Positions 31,825-35,359 of a DNA stretch of 35,359 bases are shown here, piece after piece. A program made the translations under genes and the position numbers. The notes under the pieces were generated by a model. That model ran no database searches and was not told where the DNA came from. It saw only the letters and a list, made by a program, of their open reading frames with translations. Positions within the stretch are counted from its first letter, which is position 1. Each line of letters opens with the position of its first letter. The DNA is from Cudoniella acicularis (Eukaryota > Ascomycota > Leotiomycetes > Helotiales > Helotiaceae): assembly GCA_013054445.1 (NCBI GenBank), contig JAAMPI010000489.1:1-35359 (forward strand). Direction: 5' to 3'.

Positions 31825-32315
31825 CTTGTTCAAGGCGAATTGGAATTTGACCGGAGTTGAGAAATTGAGACTGGAGTTCGGAAGGTTGTAAAAGCGCCTC
31901 CAAGAAATATCTTAAGCCCGCAGTGATGTGGAGAGCTGTAATAAGTTGTGAGATTTGGGCTGAGAATAGTTGCTGCAGGAGGGGTCAGCATGCAAGTGCT
32001 CCGGAAAAGGTTCTTTCGATGATTGAATGCGTGTGTTTGGCGACCTACGACACAGTCAACCGGCATAGATCAGACAATGCACGCTTTTTGTGATACCGAA
32101 AAATGAGGGAACGAAGGGATGGAGTGAGACCTTAAATCTCACTGTGACACGGCACTATTGATTCAAAATTCGGCTCTCGGCGAATATTTCCCCCACATCA
32201 GGGGATCCGACGGATATACAAGAACTTCATATATCCATCTATCCAGCTTTCCAAATTCTCAAACGTCAGCCACCCTCCCTCTCCAAGCCTATTATTACGA
32301 ATCTGAGTCGTCACC
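31825..32315. promoter_or_regulatory. Shared divergent promoter region
   Basis: These 491 bp separate the start codons of the TMEM205-like gene (leftward) and the DJ-1/PfpI gene (rightward). A CT-rich tract (CCACCCTCCCTCTCC, about 32270-32284) lies just upstream of the DJ-1 start, as is common near fungal transcription starts. No other site is clear. Confidence 0.45.
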
Positions 32316-33018
32316 ATGGCGTTGCCTCACCCAACCAAGCACTACAACGTCGCCGTGCTCGTCTTCCACGGTGTCGACATCCTGGATTTTACCGGCCCAA
32401 TAGAGATCTTCTCACACGTCTCCAACAACAAAAATCCCGACAACCCAGATCGGATATATAAAATCACCACAATTGGCAAGGATGCCACGACACGAGCAGC
32501 CAGCAGCCTGACTATTACCACGGACCTCCTTCTCGAAAACGCGTTACACGAGCTGGAACAGTTCGACATTCTCGTGGTGCCCGGTGGACCCCCTTCAATC
32601 ATCATGCCTTTCCTAGTTCCCGAAAGCCCAGAGATGCAGCTTGTGTCTGCGTTCGCAAAGTTGCCGCCAAAGGGAGGCCCGGGTTCGGAACCTCGTATTT
32701 TGTTTTCCATCTGCACTGGGGCTTTTTTTTCTTGGTGCTGCGGGTGTATTGGGTGGCTTGAATGTTACGACGCATCATATGGCTCTTGAGCCACTGCGTC
32801 GGATTTCTATCGGTGCTGGAGCTGAGCCGGCTTCTATTGTTGAGAGGAGGGTTGTGGATGGTGGACTTGATGAGGCGGGGCTTGTTCAGGTGATAACAGC
32901 GGGAGGTATTAGTAGTGGTTTGGATGCGACGTTATATATTGTGAGGAAGCAGAATTCGAGGGATATGGCGGAGTTTGTGGCGAGGGTTATGGAGTATGAT
33001 TGGAGAGGGAAGGAATAA
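32316..33018 (+). pseudogene. DJ-1/PfpI family protein, broken by +1 frameshift in T8 run
   Basis: The start lies in a strong context (ACCATGGCG). The N-terminal part has VAVLVFHGVDILDFTGPIEI and DILVVPGGPPS, then the nucleophile elbow SICTGA with Cys at residue 133. This matches the DJ-1/PfpI (ThiJ) fold, and the later LGAAGVLGG…TTHHMAL resembles the isonitrile-hydratase-like branch. Right after the elbow a run of eight T (32723-32730) throws the frame off, so the direct reading stops at 32787-32789. The expected C-terminal part (FLGAAG… to GLDATLYIVR) continues in the next frame to TAA at 33016-33018. Seven T would give 233 residues. It is either a recent null allele or a homopolymer sequencing error; coding remains otherwise intact. 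Confidence 0.8.
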
Positions 33019-33619
33019 AGGGTTCGTGCTTTCCACTGCCTGGAAATCAACATCACACTTGAAGGTAGAAAATGAATGACAATATAAAATACCTTGAAAT
33101 CTAAGAATAATCTACTCCAGGATGATTAAATCCAAGCTGAAGGTGGTTGATAGTATCAATGCATATAGAAATGACAAGTAGTTGAAGTGCTGTGGTTGAT
33201 CGAGAAGAGTTCCCTCGTCACTTGATTTTCATTCACCTCTCCAACATCTGCAATTTTAAGTTGAGTACGATAATGTTTTTAACTGACGATTAAGATGCAT
33301 AGTAATTATTTCTGAAACTCAACACTGAAATAAACCCCCCAAATGTGAAGCCGGGAAGCTAGGGGTCCATGGCTCTTTCGATTCGGAAATGCGTGAATCT
33401 CAGGCTTTGATCGCTAAACATTGGCGATGTAGTCACTGTATCTCAGGCTTGGGCGGCTAGGCCTGAATCTAGGCTTATTAGTCAGTTTAAAGTATTTGGG
33501 TGCTTCCGGAGATGCAATCAAGATATCATGGAATTTTCAATTACATTACCGAAAAAAAAAATCTAAGCTACACAGTGCGAAAAAAGGAGGGGAAATAATG
33601 GGTTGTGCTAAAAGACTTA
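33019..33619. other. Intergenic stretch, nothing assigned
   Basis: The 3' flank of the DJ-1/PfpI gene. A+T content rises. The phrase ATCTCAGGCTT occurs twice at about 33396 and 33440. No gene or inverted terminus was identified. Confidence 0.4.
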
Positions 33620-33621
33620 GG

Positions 33622-33701
33622 TGTAGGGGGAAACCTACAGATCGTCGCTAATTTACAGCGCTCTGCGGCCTGTAGTTTAGCGAATATTCGCTATTTTACG
33701 G
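33622..33701. repeat. Palindrome-rich segment
   Basis: TGTAGG-n6-CCTACA (33622-33639) is followed by three related 13-mers in alternating orientation: CGCTAATTTACAG (33646-33658), CTGTAGTTTAGCG (33670-33682) and CGCTATTTTACGG (33689-33701). TAGCGAATATTCGCTA at 33678-33693 is a perfect 16-bp palindrome formed where the second and third meet. It is possibly part of a decayed mobile element. Confidence 0.65.
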
Positions 33702-33926
33702 CGCCCAGCCCCCTATATTTTCCTGAGCCTCAATGCCAAATCGTCGCAATCAGTCAGTACGCAACGATAATATTTGGAACTAATTATAAATGGTTACGCA
33801 CTTTCTTACTAAATCTGTCAAATGGGTCAAACCGATCAAATATCAAAAGTCTATCGAATGTATCAACGGACCAAATCGATGAAATTATCCTATCGTATTT
33901 ATTGACAATACAGTCTGTGGCCATAA

Positions 33927-34198
33927 CGAGCCTGGTCAGATAAGTCTGGGTTTTCAGGGCATTTTACTAGTGGAACCAAATCGAAAAATGGTAAACTTTT
34001 AAAAGTTAGTGAATAGAAAGTATTATTACCCTTTATAACTCAAGATTACTAGATTTCATATTATAATTATTCCTGGTTATTTTATAACTTTCAGGTGATC
34101 ACGATAACTTAGATTTTCAGAAGCCTGAAGGCGGGGTCGCGAAGCCTGAAAATCGCTTAAATATGCCCTGAAAACCCAGACTTATCTGACTAGGCTCG
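33927..34198. mobile_element. MITE 1 with ~36-bp terminal inverted repeats, TAA flanks
   Basis: The left terminus from 33927 (CGAGCCTGGTCAGATAAGTC…) and the right terminus up to 34198 are inverted copies over about 36 bp with one mismatch. TAA lies immediately outside both ends (33924-33926 and 34199-34201). The 272-bp interior has no coding capacity and contains GAGGCGGGGTCGCGAAGCC-like sequence shared with MITE 2. The terminus is nearly identical to the left end of the transposase-bearing element at 35112, so MITE 1 is probably a non-autonomous member of that family. Confidence 0.82.
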
Positions 34199-34201
34199 TA
34201 A

Positions 34202-34426
34202 GTCTGCGATTCGCGAAAAACATACTAAAAAGAGCCAAAACTCATACTTTTAAAACTTATATTATTAATATAACTTTAAATAAAAACATTATTCCTTCTA
34301 TAATTAGATTTAAATTTACCTATTATTAAACATATTTAAACGTAGGTTAATTTAGTTAGGATTTAGAAATATAGTATGTGTTTCTATTTTTTACTTTTTG
34401 ATTTTCCTTGTTTTTCGCGTATTTTA
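34202..34426. other. A+T-rich spacer between mobile elements
   Basis: No gene is present. The stretch is strongly A+T-rich and lies between MITE 1 and the palindromic element. Confidence 0.4.
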
Positions 34427-34428
34427 TA

Positions 34429-34588
34429 TCCGTTACGCTGCGGCCAGGCCCGCGTTGGACCGTGCGGTGCTAAGCGAACTTGGTCAGCAAATTATATTGT
34501 CAGATTCTGGATTTGAAGACCTTTGATTCGCTTAAACTTTGCGGTATATTTGAGCACAGAAACGCGGGCCTGGCCGCAGCGCAACGGA
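34429..34588. mobile_element. Short palindromic MITE with ~28-bp ends
   Basis: 34427-34456 (TATCCGTTACGCTGCGGCCA…) and 34561-34590 are inverted copies with a single mismatch over 30 bp, including a GC-rich core GCTGCGGCCAGGCCCGCGTT. TA flanks both outer ends, with the element proper starting at TCCGTT, fitting a Tc1/mariner-type target site. The 100-bp interior has no coding capacity. The GC-rich ends contrast sharply with the surrounding A+T-rich DNA, so the element escaped or post-dates RIP. Confidence 0.75.
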
Positions 34589-34590
34589 TA

Positions 34591-34832
34591 GTAAATCCTA
34601 TATTTCCTAAATGTTCACCTATATTATTAATTTTATAGCTAGATAGAGGATAAAAATCAAAATTCTAAAGAAGCTAAAGTAAATATTTAGTAAAGTTCTC
34701 TTAATATCTAAAGTACTAAGTAAATTAGTTAATATCGTATATACTAAAATTATAGGGTGAAAACTATGTGTTTTGGTGTAAAACAGCCCAATCGCACAGA
34801 CATATGTCCACCCACTGTAGAAGACGCCCTCC
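34591..34832. other. A+T-rich spacer, no gene
   Basis: Nothing is assigned. The last ~60 bp (TTTTGGTGTAAAACAG…GTCCACCCA) weakly resemble 35165-35210 inside the neighbouring transposon. Confidence 0.35.
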
Positions 34833-34835
34833 TAA

Positions 34836-35108
34836 CGAACCTACGGACAGAAGTCTGTGCGTTCAGGGCATTTTGCTAAGAAATAAAAATCGAAAATTCG
34901 TAAATCGTAAAATCGTATTTAGTAGAAGTATGACTTCGCTTCTTTAATTATTATTTCCAAAATCGTAAGTAGTAAGTATTATTAGTTATTTTACAACTTT
35001 GAAGTGATTACGATAGCCCTACTTTTTAAAAGGCCTGGAGGCGGGGTCGCGAAGCCGATAAAATGCCTGAAAATGCCCTGAGCGCACGGACTTCTGCCTG
35101 TAAGTTCG
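34836..35108. mobile_element. MITE 2, related to MITE 1, TAA flanks
   Basis: The ends CGAACCTACGGACAGAAGTC… (from 34836) and its inverted counterpart ending at 35108 match over about 38 bp with a few transitions. TAA lies at 34833-34835 and 35109-35111. The interior parallels MITE 1 in order: TCAGGGCATTTT, a GTTATTTTAYAACTTT segment, GAGGCGGGGTCGCGAAGCC and TGCCCTGA. The right TAA is immediately followed by the terminus of another element, so the two abut head to tail. Confidence 0.8.
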
Positions 35109-35111
35109 TAA

Positions 35112-35359
35112 CGAGCCTGGTCAGCTAAGTCTACGTTTTCAGGCTATAAGGCTCACAGAACGCGGTTTTGATGCAAAATCGCGATATTTTAATTAGGAGT
35201 AGACCACCCATGGCGTTCCATTAATACCTTAACCTAATGCTCTTGCTTTAAAATCAGCTTATTTATCCAATCCTGTGGTATTCTATCCCATTCTTCTCGA
35301 ACTATTGCTTCCATTTCGGCCTCAGTTGTAGGCTGCCTCCGGCGTCTGTACAATGCCTG
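35112..35359 (-). mobile_element. End of a larger DNA transposon running off the window
   Basis: The terminus CGAGCCTGGTCAGCTAAGTC at 35112 matches the terminus of MITE 1 almost exactly and is preceded by TAA (35109-35111). About 75 bp inside it a minus-strand transposase remnant begins (35189). The element continues beyond 35359, so its other end and full coding region are not visible. Confidence 0.7.
35189..35359 (-). pseudogene. Transposase C-terminus (Tc1/mariner-like), partial and interrupted
   Basis: The minus strand reads EMEAIVREEWDRIPQDWINK and continues to a final …ERHGWSTPN with TAA at 35189-35191. A pattern of EEWD.IP...I..LI near the C-terminus is typical of IS630/Tc1/mariner DDE transposases. 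One in-frame TAG at 35234-35236 stands where Trp (TGG) is expected, a RIP-type G-to-A change. The catalytic domain lies beyond the window, so the family call is from the tail only. Confidence 0.6.

Noticed and set aside
34770..34832. Sequence resembling 35165-35210 (TTTTGrTGyAAAA…GTCCACCCA)
   Set aside because: Similarity is short and gapped; not enough to claim that MITE 2 split a copy of the larger transposon.
1..35359. CRISPR arrays, tRNA or rRNA genes
   Set aside because: No regularly spaced repeats, cloverleaf-like sequences or rRNA-like stretches were seen on reading both strands.

Overview
This window looks like a chromosomal piece of a filamentous ascomycete (Pezizomycotina). The evidence is short GT..AG introns of about 45-115 bp with CTAAC/CTGAC-type branch sites, a Zn2Cys6 transcription factor with a fungal_trans region, and gene families typical of moulds. 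It also shows repeat-induced point mutation (RIP): A+T-rich DNA with many TA steps, where premature stops are almost all TAA or TAG. A Leotiomycete is possible but cannot be established from this sequence.

The window has three parts. Positions 1 to about 13,780 are a RIP-degraded block. It is not only transposon debris. Several former protein-coding genes can still be read in one frame through TAG/TAA stops: an F-box/LRR-like gene present twice, a soluble 169-codon gene, a multi-pass membrane protein, and two small secreted proteins. One secreted-protein module and the F-box-like module are each duplicated in direct orientation but in swapped order. About 2.3 kb (7134-9410) is sprinkled with ambiguous bases. 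A 380-bp MITE with TA flanks lies at 4045-4424.

Positions about 14,250 to 33,020 are a gene-bearing euchromatic segment. In order they hold an APC-type permease (+), convergent with a Zn2Cys6 regulator (-); a 265-aa Cys-containing secreted protein (-); a long stretch without a convincing gene (20,562-23,093); a phosphoribosyltransferase (+); a single-pass membrane protein with a ricin-B-like N-terminal region (+), convergent with a DHA1-type MFS transporter (-); a 2.3-kb intergenic region; an 82-aa secreted protein (+), convergent with a TMEM205-like membrane protein (-); and a DJ-1/PfpI-family gene (+), divergent from the TMEM205 gene and broken by one extra T. All intron-exon structures were worked out by hand from reading frame and splice signals.

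Positions about 33,600 to 35,359 are a transposon nest. Two related MITEs (TAA flanks), a 164-bp element with almost perfect 30-bp inverted ends, and the end of a larger transposon are present. That larger transposon carries a minus-strand transposase C-terminus and shares its terminus with the first MITE. No single biosynthetic or defence system is evident. The most informative points are the intact-frame RIP casualties, two competing splice donors that would switch a protein between membrane-bound and soluble forms, the MITE/autonomous-partner pair, and two uncharacterised secreted proteins.
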